The position numbers and the translations under genes were made by a program. Under the pieces are notes generated by a model, which was not told the DNA's origin, did no database searches, and saw only the letters and a list, made by a program, of their open reading frames with translations. This document shows, in pieces, positions 8,127 to 17,189 of a stretch of 64,000 bases of DNA. The first letter of the stretch is position 1, and the number at the start of each line of letters is the position of its first letter. The stretch spans positions 1,364,001 to 1,428,000 of the forward strand of contig NZ_LZEW01000001.1 of assembly GCF_001676155.1 (NCBI RefSeq). The letters are read 5' to 3'. The stretch comes from Morganella psychrotolerans. Its GTDB lineage: Bacteria; Pseudomonadota; Gammaproteobacteria; Enterobacterales; Enterobacteriaceae.

Positions 8127-9115
8127 GCATCAACGCCACTGACAGTACAACCGGCATGACGGAATATGACTTCTATCAGTTGGCTGAATTACTCCGAAAG
8201 TCAGTGATAGCGGCAGGAAAATCCGGGGAAAATGCTGTCCGTTTTACGTCAGATGCCGGTATAGCGTTCCCTACCCGGGATGTTACGGATGTCACCCGCC
8301 ATGCTGACGGCACTTATGACGTCAAAGTTGCCTTTTTAGGGCTGCACGGTAGTCAGTCACCGCTGCCCGGGTATTATCTCGACAATTTCGCATGGGAAGA
8401 CGCGCAACAGACTGAAAGTGTGACAGATTTTCTTAATCTGTTTAATCACCGCTTCGTTTCGTTGTTACACCGGATCTGGCGCAAATACCGGTACTACATC
8501 TCTTTTGAGCCTGACGGACATGATGCCTTTTCCCGTTATATGTTTGCGTTACTCGGGTTGGGTAGTGAGAACATCCGCAACCGGATCCCCATAAACCATA
8601 ACAAAATGCTGGCATACGCCGGATTGCTGGCAAGCCCCGGGCGATCGGCTGATGTGATATGCAGTCTGATTTCACACTGTTTTGACCTTGACGATGTAAA
8701 CCTGATCGGTTGGGAAACCCGCCGGGTCACTATTCCTGATGATCAGCAAAACCGGCTGGGAACTATTTTATACAGTACCGGACAGACGGCAAAACCACGC
8801 ACGCTGCTGGGTGAAAACTTCAGTCTGGGGGCAAAAATAGAAGATTGTAACGGGAAGTACACCATTGAAATCAGTGAATTACCGCTTTCCCGTTATATGC
8901 GGTTTCTGCCCAATGGACAGGATTTTTTACCGCTTGTTACTTTTGTTTCTTACATCATGCATGAGCAACTTGCCTGGGATCTGCGGCTGTGCATGGCGGA
9001 GAAACAGGTTGGCGGAATGGTGCTCGGCGAAAAGGATAACAACCAACTGGGCTGGCGGAGTTTTCTGGGTAAACCCGAACTGAAGCCTTTCGTGACGATT
9101 TCTGTATTGGAATAA
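8090..9115 (+). CDS. tssG: T6SS baseplate protein TssG
   Basis: 341 residues with TssG hallmarks: Y-D-F-Y-Q-L near the start, F-x-T-R-D-V-type segment, G-S-Q-S-P-L-P-x-Y-Y (about residue 85), the L-N-L-F-N-H-R segment (about 115) and R-x-G (L-G-x) near 220. TssG bridges two TssF copies in the wedge. The chosen start overlaps tssF. A second ATG 66 bases later, before the TEYDFYQL block, is also possible. Confidence 0.92.
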   Translation: MAGEYQSVSTDISINATDSTTGMTEYDFYQLAELLRKSVIAAGKSGENAVRFTSDAGIAFPTRDVTDVTRHADGTYDVKVAFLGLHGSQSPLPGYYLDNFAWEDAQQTESVTDFLNLFNHRFVSLLHRIWRKYRYYISFEPDGHDAFSRYMFALLGLGSENIRNRIPINHNKMLAYAGLLASPGRSADVICSLISHCFDLDDVNLIGWETRRVTIPDDQQNRLGTILYSTGQTAKPRTLLGENFSLGAKIEDCNGKYTIEISELPLSRYMRFLPNGQDFLPLVTFVSYIMHEQLAWDLRLCMAEKQVGGMVLGEKDNNQLGWRSFLGKPELKPFVTISVLE

Positions 9116-9116
9116 C

Positions 9117-10379
9117 ATGATGGATAAACCACAACTTAATTTTCATTTAGTAAACAGTAACCGACTGGAGAGCGGGCGGGCTGCGACGGCTCAATTTTCA
9201 GTTCAGGGCGGTACTATCGGCAGTAATACCGACTGCACCTGGTCACTCCAGGACAGTCTCGGGAAAGTATCCGGGATTCAGTGCCGTATTGTCTGGCAGG
9301 ATCAGACTTTTTGCCTGAAAACACTGACAGAGCCTGTCCGCGTTAATCAGACGGCGATTCCACGTCATGCAGGTGCAGTACGTTTGTCCGGGGGCGATAT
9401 CATTGATATTGGCGAACTCCGGTTTAAAGCACACATTACGATGGCCGGGGAACTTTATCATGACCCTATGTCTGTTGCCCCGCAGGATATTATTTCCGCG
9501 GATAGTAATCCGCTGGATAGTCTGATGGACAGCCGGGCAATTCCACCAGCAGATGCGCAGATAACCGATACTCAGACCGCAACAGTCCGCAGCGGTTATA
9601 CCAATGATCCGCTGAAAGCGCTGGATAATGAGAGCCTTACCACAGATACAGGCACTCAGGAAAATGATACCGACGGCTTGCTGGCTGATAACCTTCATTC
9701 AGCCACCCGCTACGCATCGCCGCTGTCCGATAACCACGGAAACACCATTGTGCAGGAATATATGGATCTCCCCAAACTCTCCGCCACGGATGATATCCCG
9801 GCGTCTGACTCCGAACATATTGCCGTTAACCCCCTGATGCACGGGCTGGAAGCGCATCTTCCGCTGAGAAACTCACGCCAGGCAAATGATTTCCTGACCG
9901 AAGTCGGCCGGACATTGAAAGCGGCAATCGAAGGGTTGCTCATTTTGCAAAAAAGCCAGGATAACCTGAGAGACAAACAGTTACGCCCTATTGAAGATAA
10001 TCCGTTACGGCTCAACGTGGATTATCAGGAAGCGTTACGCCTTCTGTTCGGCGAAGAGCGCAGCCCTGTACATCTTTCACCGACCGCTGCTGTCAGTGAG
10101 AGCCTGAATAACCTTCAGCTTCACAACCAGGCAAACCAGGAAGCCATCTCCGTGGCACTGGATACTATGCTGGATGCTTTTTCCCCCGAACGACTGCTGG
10201 CGCGCTTTGCCCAATATCAGCGGGCGGGAGAGCAGCATGAGCCGGATCCTGACTGGGCATGGAAAATGTATGTCAGTTATTACCGTGAACTGAAATCCGG
10301 CCGCCAACAGGGATTTGAAAAACTCTTCTATGACGTTTACACCCACGCATACGACCGGGCATTACGGAAAAGTATATAA
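9117..10379 (+). CDS. tagH: FHA-domain T6SS protein (Fha/TagH)
   Basis: 420 residues. The first 110 carry a forkhead-associated domain (G-G-T-I-G-S, then I-Q-C-R-I and a G-G-D-x-I-x-I-G-E-x-x-F end), followed by an acidic, low-complexity linker and a C-terminal helical domain (about 265-420) found only in T6SS FHA proteins. FHA domains bind phosphothreonine, and in other systems Fha is a target of a PpkA kinase. No kinase or phosphatase gene is present in this cluster, so regulation here may be phosphorylation-independent. It equals VCA0112 in gene order. Confidence 0.9.
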   Translation: MMDKPQLNFHLVNSNRLESGRAATAQFSVQGGTIGSNTDCTWSLQDSLGKVSGIQCRIVWQDQTFCLKTLTEPVRVNQTAIPRHAGAVRLSGGDIIDIGELRFKAHITMAGELYHDPMSVAPQDIISADSNPLDSLMDSRAIPPADAQITDTQTATVRSGYTNDPLKALDNESLTTDTGTQENDTDGLLADNLHSATRYASPLSDNHGNTIVQEYMDLPKLSATDDIPASDSEHIAVNPLMHGLEAHLPLRNSRQANDFLTEVGRTLKAAIEGLLILQKSQDNLRDKQLRPIEDNPLRLNVDYQEALRLLFGEERSPVHLSPTAAVSESLNNLQLHNQANQEAISVALDTMLDAFSPERLLARFAQYQRAGEQHEPDPDWAWKMYVSYYRELKSGRQQGFEKLFYDVYTHAYDRALRKSI

Positions 10380-10391
10380 AGGACGCACATC

Positions 10392-10931
10392 ATGAGTGTG
10401 AAATTGCGATACGGATTGTTGTTACTGGTACTGGTTTTAACCGGATGCAGTAAGTCCTGGGAGGCGACAAAAAAAGTGGGGAAAGTGCTGTGGGATCCGG
10501 ATGTTCCGGTAGGGAAAGCCAGCCAGCGTCCGTCTGAAATCGCCATCACACTCCTTGCTGAACCGGATATGAATCCGAATCCGGATGGTGAACCGTCACC
10601 GGTGGAGATGCAGTTGGTGTACCTCAGTGAGGACTCCCGTTTTGAATCAATGGATTTTGATCAACTGGATGAAAAACCCCTGCCCGACATTTTGGGTAAA
10701 AACTATATCGACCATCAGGATTATACGCTGACGCCGGATCAGTACAAACCACTGGCATTACTGAAGACAGGCGATGAGAACCGTTATCTGGGTGTGATCG
10801 TTCACTACTCTGATCCTAACGCCACACAATGGAAGAAAATTATTAAATTAAGCGGGATCGGACGTCAGTATTACATCCTGGTTCATGTTCGTGCAAATGA
10901 AGTGGAACTGCGCAAAGAGGAAGAAGAATAG
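10392..10931 (+). CDS. tssJ: T6SS outer-membrane lipoprotein TssJ
   Basis: 179 residues with a lipoprotein signal: positive N terminus, a run of Leu/Val and the lipobox L-T-G-C with the acylated Cys at residue 19. The mature part is the transthyretin-like TssJ fold (I-A-I-T-L-L-A-E-P-D-x-N-P, then E-M-Q-L-V-Y-L). TssJ anchors the TssLM complex to the outer membrane. An acidic E/K-rich tail ends the protein. tssK starts 2 bases after its stop. Confidence 0.95.
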   Translation: MSVKLRYGLLLLVLVLTGCSKSWEATKKVGKVLWDPDVPVGKASQRPSEIAITLLAEPDMNPNPDGEPSPVEMQLVYLSEDSRFESMDFDQLDEKPLPDILGKNYIDHQDYTLTPDQYKPLALLKTGDENRYLGVIVHYSDPNATQWKKIIKLSGIGRQYYILVHVRANEVELRKEEEE

Positions 10932-10932
10932 T

Positions 10933-12285
10933 ATGTCGATGAAAAACCGGGTTATCTGGCGTGAAGGATTGTTTATCAAACCGCAGCACTTCCAGCAGCA
11001 GCAACGTCATCAGGATTATGTGACACAAAGCCTGCTTTCGGCTTTTATAGGTCACTATGCCGGACTGACCTCTCTGGTGATAAATGACGATATTTTGCGG
11101 CTCGGCCGGGTCGGTATCTCTGAGGCAACCGGCGTCATGCCTGACGGTACATTATTTTCAATGCCGTCTCAGGATGAGCTTCCTCCGCCGATTGATATTT
11201 CGGGTCTTAATGATACCGGCAATAACATTATTTATCTGGCTCTGCCACTGCACAGTGCAACGGTCAATGAAATCGCGACAAGTGATAATAATCAGCTGAC
11301 CGCGCGTTATAAAGAGTGTCGTCAGGATGTACGGGATCTGCATACCGAAAACGGTGACGTCAGTATGCTCAATATTGCAAAACTGAGCCCGGTTCTTAAA
11401 CAGGGTGCGACTGAGCTTAATGCCTACGTTTGCGTGCCAATCTGTCGAATCAGTGAACAGACTGCCGACGGAGGACTAATCCTTGATGAGTCATTTATTC
11501 CGTCTTGTCTGAATATCCGTCTGTCACCTTTATTAACCGGTTTCCTGGACGAACTCAGCGGAACACTGGCTGAACGCGCCCGTCAGCTGGCAGAGCGGAT
11601 CGGGTCCCCCGGGCAACAGGGAATAGCCGATGTTGCTGAATTTATGATGTTGCAGTTGCTTAACCGCGCATCTCCGCGTTTTTCACATTTTGCCGCTCAG
11701 AATGTCCTTCATCCGGAGCCGTTATTCAGCGAGTTACTCTCACTTTGCGGGGAGTTACATACCTTTACTGACCAATCCCGCCTGTCCGGTCAGTTACCGA
11801 AATACAATCATCAGTCACTGAGTGAATGTTATCCCCCTTTGATGCGGGCATTGCGCCAGGCATTGAGTGTGGTACTGACGCCACGGGCTATCGCAATACA
11901 CCTGCAGGAACAGGAGCACGGAATTCGGGTCGCGACGATTCAGGATCAGCAATTACTGCAGCAGGCCGAGTTCATTGTTGCTGTCCGCGCACAAATACCG
12001 CAGGAACAATTACGTCGTCAGTTTACTCAGCAGACGAAAATCACATCCGTTAACCGCATCCGTGATCTGGTCAGTGTTCAGTTGCCGGGTGTACCACTGA
12101 TTTCACTTTCTGCCGCTCCCCGCCAGTTACCCTATCACGCAGGCTATACCTATTTCCGCCTTGATCGCCAGGGGAGCGCATGGCAGGAAATTCAGCAGAG
12201 CGGGTCGATTGCATTCCACGTCTCCGGTAATTTCCCCGAGCTGGATATTCAGTTCTGGGCCATCCGTAACGGAGGTGATGCATGA
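10933..12285 (+). CDS. tssK: T6SS baseplate-membrane connector TssK
   Basis: About 450 residues. The chosen ATG gives the typical TssK start M-S-M-K-N-R-V-I-W-R-E-G-L-F-I-K-P-Q-H-F-Q; the frame is open further upstream but would run into tssJ. TssK trimers tie the baseplate to the TssL/TssM complex, and the C-terminal head (Y-F-R-L-D, then F-H-V-S-G-N-F-P-E-L-D) that contacts the membrane proteins is intact. It overlaps tssL by 4 bases (ATGA). Confidence 0.95.
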   Translation: MSMKNRVIWREGLFIKPQHFQQQQRHQDYVTQSLLSAFIGHYAGLTSLVINDDILRLGRVGISEATGVMPDGTLFSMPSQDELPPPIDISGLNDTGNNIIYLALPLHSATVNEIATSDNNQLTARYKECRQDVRDLHTENGDVSMLNIAKLSPVLKQGATELNAYVCVPICRISEQTADGGLILDESFIPSCLNIRLSPLLTGFLDELSGTLAERARQLAERIGSPGQQGIADVAEFMMLQLLNRASPRFSHFAAQNVLHPEPLFSELLSLCGELHTFTDQSRLSGQLPKYNHQSLSECYPPLMRALRQALSVVLTPRAIAIHLQEQEHGIRVATIQDQQLLQQAEFIVAVRAQIPQEQLRRQFTQQTKITSVNRIRDLVSVQLPGVPLISLSAAPRQLPYHAGYTYFRLDRQGSAWQEIQQSGSIAFHVSGNFPELDIQFWAIRNGGDA

Positions 12286-13052
12286 CCGGCGAACCAGAGC
12301 TAACTCTGCATGACACACAACAACCGGCAGAAAATAAGCAGTACCGGATCCCGCTGCGCGGCGAAAATATTAATCCGATGATCGATGCCGCTACTCCGTT
12401 GCTCGGAATGGTGATGCGTATGCGTACCATGTCGGGCTCCCCGCTCCCGGAGCAGTTGTACCCGCAGGTTGTCGCGGATATTCAGGCGATTGAGCAACAA
12501 CTTCAGTCTCAGAGCTATGAGCCGGGTGCGATTGTGTCATTCCGTTACGTACTATGCACATTCATCGATGAAACAGCGCTGGGGCTGGGATGGAATACCG
12601 ATAACGGGTGGGTGAAAAAATCATTACTGGTCCATTTTCATAATGAATCCTGGGGCGGAGAAAAAGTCTTTGTACTGATTGAACGCTTGCTGGGTGAACC
12701 AAAACGTTATCTGGATCTGATTGAATTTATCTGGCTCTGTCTGTGTCTCGGTTACCGGGGTCGTTACAAAGTAACTCAGGGTAATAATGATGAATTTAAC
12801 AAGCTCCTGCGCCGCCTGCAGAAACAGATCCGTCAGCTAAGACCTGAACAGGGCTCTGTGGTGATATATGACGATGTATCGTCAAAATCACACCGCTACC
12901 ACTTAGGTAAGCGCCTGCGGCTTAAATATATTTTTATCGGCGGACTACTTTGTGCCGCCGGTATTTATGGTCTGTACCTGTCACACCTTAATGAGCAGAC
13001 ACAGAACATTTTAGATCAATTAACACCGTTACTGAGCCGGGGTATAAATTAA
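12282..13052 (+). CDS. tssL: T6SS inner-membrane protein TssL (DotU family)
   Basis: 256 residues: an N-terminal cytoplasmic helical hook domain (with F-I-D-E-T-A-L, W-G-G-E-K-V-F and C-L-G-Y-R-G-R-Y) and one C-terminal membrane helix at about residues 213-233, making a C-tail-anchored protein. It binds TssM and TssK. There is no peptidoglycan-binding extension, so anchoring must come from elsewhere. It starts on ATGA with tssK and ends on TAATG with clpV. Confidence 0.95.
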   Translation: MTGEPELTLHDTQQPAENKQYRIPLRGENINPMIDAATPLLGMVMRMRTMSGSPLPEQLYPQVVADIQAIEQQLQSQSYEPGAIVSFRYVLCTFIDETALGLGWNTDNGWVKKSLLVHFHNESWGGEKVFVLIERLLGEPKRYLDLIEFIWLCLCLGYRGRYKVTQGNNDEFNKLLRRLQKQIRQLRPEQGSVVIYDDVSSKSHRYHLGKRLRLKYIFIGGLLCAAGIYGLYLSHLNEQTQNILDQLTPLLSRGIN

Positions 13053-15739
13053 TGATAAATGTCGATCTTTCAACGTTAGTCAACCGACTGGACCCGGTCG
13101 CAAAACATGCACTGGAAACGGCAGCAGCGCGTTGTGTCAGTGAACAACAGCCGGAGATTACCGCATCATTATTTCTGTGCAGCTTACTTGAAACGCCGTT
13201 AACCGATGTCCGGATAATCTGTCAGCGTGCAGGAATTGAACACAGTGAACTGATGTCAGCAGCAGATACGCTGATCCCACCACATCAGGCACTCACTCAG
13301 GGATATCCGGGATTCTCCCCTCTGCTGAGCGAACTCCTCAAAGATGGCTGGCTCGTCGCATCCGCGGAACATCATCATACAACGCTCCGGTCAGGTATTT
13401 TATTGCTGGTATTACTCCAGATGCCCCAGCGTTATCTGCCACATCAGGCATGTGAATTACTCAGTAAAATTAATCGTGAACAGTTAAAACAGCAATTTGA
13501 TGAGTGGACAGCAGGATCTGCGGAAAGTCAGTCGGGTGAAATGACATCATTACCGGACGGCAGCAATACCGCACAACGTGGTGATACCCTTCTTGCCCGT
13601 TTTACTCAGAATATGTCAGAGCAGGCACGTCAGGGAAAATTAGATCCCGTACTGTGCCGCGATAATGAAATTGATTTAATGATCGATATTCTGTGCCGCC
13701 GCAGAAAAAATAACCCTGTCGTGGTCGGCGAACCGGGTGTCGGGAAAAGTGCCTTAATCGAAGGGCTGGCACTGCGTATCCTTGCCAGCGACGTACCGGA
13801 AAAATTGCAGGGCAGTGAATTGCATGTCCTTGATTTAGGTGCAATACAGGCGGGTGCTGCCGTAAAAGGTGAATTTGAAAAACGGTTCAAAGGACTGATG
13901 CAGGAAATTATGTGCTCATCCACACCGGTGATTTTGTTTATCGATGAAGCCCATACACTTATTGGCGCAGGTAACCAGCAAGGCGGAACCGATGTCGCTA
14001 ACCTGCTGAAACCAGCCCTGGCAAGGGGGGAACTCTGTACTATTGCCGCCACAACCTGGAGCGAATACAAAAAATATTTTGAAAAAGATGCTGCATTAGC
14101 AAGACGCTTCCAGTTAGTTCAGGTTAAAGAGCCGACAGCTGCGCAAGCGGTCATCATTATGCGCGGACTGCGGACCGCGTATGAATCAGCGCATAACGTC
14201 TTTATTGATGATGACGCTCTGCGTGCCTGCGCAGAACTGAGTGACCGCTATCTTTCCGGTCGTCAGCTACCTGATAAAGCCATTGATGTACTGGATACGG
14301 CCTGCGCGCGAACAGCGATTAACCTGACATCACCACCAAAACAGGTTTCCACTCTCAAAACACAGTTACATCAGACAGAGATGGAATGCAGCATTCTTGA
14401 GCGCGAAGCGCTGCTTGGCCTGGTGAATCATGACGACCGCCTGGCCGCGCTATACCTGGAAAAAAGTACCTTATTGCAGTCTCTTGAACAATTACAACAG
14501 GACTGGAAAACACAACAGGAACTGGTCCGGGAGATTATCAGACTGCGGGCACAGTTACTTGATACCACCGGATCAAAAGAACCGGCAGAAACGCCGGAAA
14601 CAGATAGTGCAGATACTGAAACAACCGCAGCGCCTTCTGCAGAAACAGGATCTGAATCTGTTGCCGCTATCCGTGAAAAATTACAGGCACTGAATCAGGC
14701 GCTGGAGGATTGCCGGGAATTATCTTCCCTCGTCTCCCCTCACGTCGGTAAAAAACAGATTGCCGCCGTCATTGCGGAATGGACCGGTGTGCCACTGAAC
14801 CGGTTATCTCAGGATGCCCTGTCAATCGTGACCGAACTGCCACACTACCTGGAAGAATTTATTAAGGGACAGGATCTGGCGATTGCTCATCTGCATAAAC
14901 ACTTATTAACCGCCCGTGCCGATTTGCGCCGCCCCGGACGACCTCTGGGTGCCTTTTTGCTGGTCGGTCCGAGTGGTGTGGGGAAAACGGAGACTGTATT
15001 ACAGATAGCTCAGCTGATGTTTGGCGGCACACAGTATCTCACGACGGTCAATATGTCTGAGTTTCAGGAAAAGCATACCGTTTCCCGTCTGATTGGTTCA
15101 CCTCCGGGCTATGTGGGTTACGGCGAAGGCGGTGTACTGACAGAAGCTATCCGCCGCAAACCTTATTCAGTCGTATTACTGGATGAAGTTGAAAAAGCGC
15201 ATCCTGATGTTCTGAATCTGTTCTATCAGGTGTTTGATAAAGGGGAACTGGCTGACGGTGAAGGCCGCGTCATCGACTGTAAGAATGTGGCGTTTTTTCT
15301 GACCTCAAATCTGGGTGATAACACTATTGTCGCTTATGAAAACCGGCCGGATGAGTTGCTTGATGCACTTTACCCGGAACTGACTGAATTCTTTAAACCC
15401 GCACTGTTAGCACGAATGGAAGTGATCCCGTTCCTGCCGCTTAATGATGAAACGCTGATCCGTATCATCCGTTTCAAACTGAGTCAGCTGACCGCCCGCC
15501 TGGTTCAGCGCTTCGGCGCGGATGTCACTATCGATGACAGTGTCTGTGATGCCATTTTGCAACGGGCTAACCGTGCTGAAAATGGTGCCCGTATTCTTGA
15601 ATCAGTTATTGATGGTGCATTGCTGCCGCCGTTATCTCTCCTTCTCCTCCGGCATACCGCCAAAGGAGACATAATCCGTCACATTACATTGATGGCCGCC
15701 GGAGGTGAGTTTACTGCAGAGGTAAGAGTGCAAGAATGA
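13052..15739 (+). CDS. tssH: T6SS sheath-disassembly ATPase ClpV (TssH)
   Basis: An 895-residue class I Clp/Hsp100 AAA+ protein. After a Clp-N domain come Walker A1 (G-E-P-G-V-G-K-S, about residue 226), Walker B1 (L-F-I-D-E-A-H, about 295), a middle coiled-coil domain (about 420-560, with an acidic Thr/Ala-rich insert), Walker A2 (G-P-S-G-V-G-K-T, about 637) and Walker B2 (V-L-L-D-E-V-E-K-A-H, about 706). The enzyme unfolds contracted TssB/TssC sheath so that subunits can be reused. All nucleotide-binding residues look intact. Confidence 0.97.
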   Translation: MINVDLSTLVNRLDPVAKHALETAAARCVSEQQPEITASLFLCSLLETPLTDVRIICQRAGIEHSELMSAADTLIPPHQALTQGYPGFSPLLSELLKDGWLVASAEHHHTTLRSGILLLVLLQMPQRYLPHQACELLSKINREQLKQQFDEWTAGSAESQSGEMTSLPDGSNTAQRGDTLLARFTQNMSEQARQGKLDPVLCRDNEIDLMIDILCRRRKNNPVVVGEPGVGKSALIEGLALRILASDVPEKLQGSELHVLDLGAIQAGAAVKGEFEKRFKGLMQEIMCSSTPVILFIDEAHTLIGAGNQQGGTDVANLLKPALARGELCTIAATTWSEYKKYFEKDAALARRFQLVQVKEPTAAQAVIIMRGLRTAYESAHNVFIDDDALRACAELSDRYLSGRQLPDKAIDVLDTACARTAINLTSPPKQVSTLKTQLHQTEMECSILEREALLGLVNHDDRLAALYLEKSTLLQSLEQLQQDWKTQQELVREIIRLRAQLLDTTGSKEPAETPETDSADTETTAAPSAETGSESVAAIREKLQALNQALEDCRELSSLVSPHVGKKQIAAVIAEWTGVPLNRLSQDALSIVTELPHYLEEFIKGQDLAIAHLHKHLLTARADLRRPGRPLGAFLLVGPSGVGKTETVLQIAQLMFGGTQYLTTVNMSEFQEKHTVSRLIGSPPGYVGYGEGGVLTEAIRRKPYSVVLLDEVEKAHPDVLNLFYQVFDKGELADGEGRVIDCKNVAFFLTSNLGDNTIVAYENRPDELLDALYPELTEFFKPALLARMEVIPFLPLNDETLIRIIRFKLSQLTARLVQRFGADVTIDDSVCDAILQRANRAENGARILESVIDGALLPPLSLLLLRHTAKGDIIRHITLMAAGGEFTAEVRVQE

Positions 15740-16545
15740 AAGAGCGACTGAAAAACGCCCTGTCACTAATTGAATGTCAGACGGTGGGATCATTGATTTC
15801 TCAGTTTTTGCTGCACAGTTTTCATTGCAGCACACTCAGTGCAATGGTTATCACCCTGCTCAGTCCGCGCGATAACCAACTGATAAGCTGGTCGGTTGAT
15901 TATACCCGCCGACAGGTCACTCCCGGATTGCTGGATACTGATGCGTCAGATATACGCCACCCGCTGGTACAGGTGACATTCAACCCTGTGCCAACATTCT
16001 GGAGAAACTTATCACAGGGAAGTTATCTTGATAACGGCAGTTTTAAACAGTTTATCAGTGAATTACCACCGGGCAGCGGAGTGCACGGATATCCGTTCAC
16101 CGATCATGACGACAAAATATCAGGTGCAATATGCCGCCTGGGCACAGACCTGAAAAATAATGAACATGAAACAGGAATAACCGCTATTTATTACCAGATT
16201 TTCTGTCGCCATTTCCGGCACCTGACAAAACTGAATCAGTTGCAGGAACAACATAATCAGCTCCGTTACCTTGCTCAGCTTGCGCAGGAAAAAGAACGCC
16301 GGCTTGAAATGATGATCACACAGGCCGCAGCACCGGTTTATGAGGTTGCAGAAAAATCCGCTGCCGGCTTGTCTGACCCGGCGGATGTCTATGATCTTCA
16401 GCACTCGCTGGATCAGTATGAATCAGAGGTCCTGAGTTACCGCCAACTAACAGATGATAACGATATCGCACGGATGGCTGAAAACTTAAATGTCTCTAAA
16501 CGTTCACTCATCTATAAATTAAAAAAATACGGGTACATGTCATGA
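15736..16545 (+). CDS. VasH-like regulator lacking the sigma-54 AAA+ domain
   Basis: This gene sits exactly where V. cholerae has vasH (VCA0117), between clpV and vasI, but encodes only 269 residues instead of about 530. The N-terminal 180 residues resemble the VasH sensory region. A Q/E-rich helical linker follows. The last 25 residues form a Fis-type helix-turn-helix (I-A-R-M-A-E-N-L-N-V-S-K-R-S-L-I-Y-K-L-K-K-Y-G). No Walker A, GAFTGA or Walker B motif is present, so it cannot remodel sigma-54 RNA polymerase. It may act as a plain DNA-binding regulator. The frame is clean, overlapping both neighbours by 4 bases, which argues for a functional shortened protein. Confidence 0.75.
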   Translation: MKERLKNALSLIECQTVGSLISQFLLHSFHCSTLSAMVITLLSPRDNQLISWSVDYTRRQVTPGLLDTDASDIRHPLVQVTFNPVPTFWRNLSQGSYLDNGSFKQFISELPPGSGVHGYPFTDHDDKISGAICRLGTDLKNNEHETGITAIYYQIFCRHFRHLTKLNQLQEQHNQLRYLAQLAQEKERRLEMMITQAAAPVYEVAEKSAAGLSDPADVYDLQHSLDQYESEVLSYRQLTDDNDIARMAENLNVSKRSLIYKLKKYGYMS

Positions 16546-17189
16546 CCAAAAGGATTATCCGGGGAATGACGGCGTTGCTTTTGTTTACACCGTTATGGAG
16601 CCAGGCACAGCCGGGTCCCCTGCTTTCAGATGAAATGTCTGCATTACTGGCAACCTGCCGTTCAGAGGCGTCACCGCTTGTGCGCCTGGAGTGCTATGAC
16701 AATCTTGGCAGAGAAAAAGCCTTACCGCCGGTTATAACACCAGAAAAAGGCAGCATCTGGCGCAGAGCCATGGCAAATGAAGCGCAACGCAGTGACCATT
16801 CAGTTTCATTTATCACCTCACAACCCGGTGAAGGGACCTGGCCTGTCATCATGACAGCACCGGCAATAGGCACTCAGCCACCGCGCCCGGTACTCATGCT
16901 GAGCTGTGTGGATAACATTACCCGGATGCAACTGGTGATGAACTCGCCGGTCACTCAGCGGGGGATACGGCTTTCCACACAACAGACAACGTTCAGCAGC
17001 GACTGGTTTATCCGGGAAAACGGCTATGTACTGGAGTCCAGCCGCGGGTTAGCCGGTATCGATGAGATAAAACGGATAATGACCGGAGAGAAACTGACGA
17101 TCACACCTGAAAACGGAGAGCCGGTGACATTTGATCTGACAGATCTGGTTCAGAGTATCAAACCATTGCGTGCGGCCTGCCGTTGGTGA
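16542..17189 (+). CDS. vasI: T6SS-associated protein VasI (TagO-like)
   Basis: 215 residues with a cleavable signal peptide (basic start, hydrophobic L-L-L-F-T-P-L-W, likely cut after S-Q-A). The mature part has paired Cys residues (C-R-S-E and L-E-C-Y-D) and the conserved D-x-L-G segment of VasI/TagO proteins, which are periplasmic and encoded next to TssA and TssM. The molecular role is unclear in the family. It starts within the stop of the vasH-like gene (ATGA). Confidence 0.85.
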   Translation: MTKRIIRGMTALLLFTPLWSQAQPGPLLSDEMSALLATCRSEASPLVRLECYDNLGREKALPPVITPEKGSIWRRAMANEAQRSDHSVSFITSQPGEGTWPVIMTAPAIGTQPPRPVLMLSCVDNITRMQLVMNSPVTQRGIRLSTQQTTFSSDWFIRENGYVLESSRGLAGIDEIKRIMTGEKLTITPENGEPVTFDLTDLVQSIKPLRAACRW

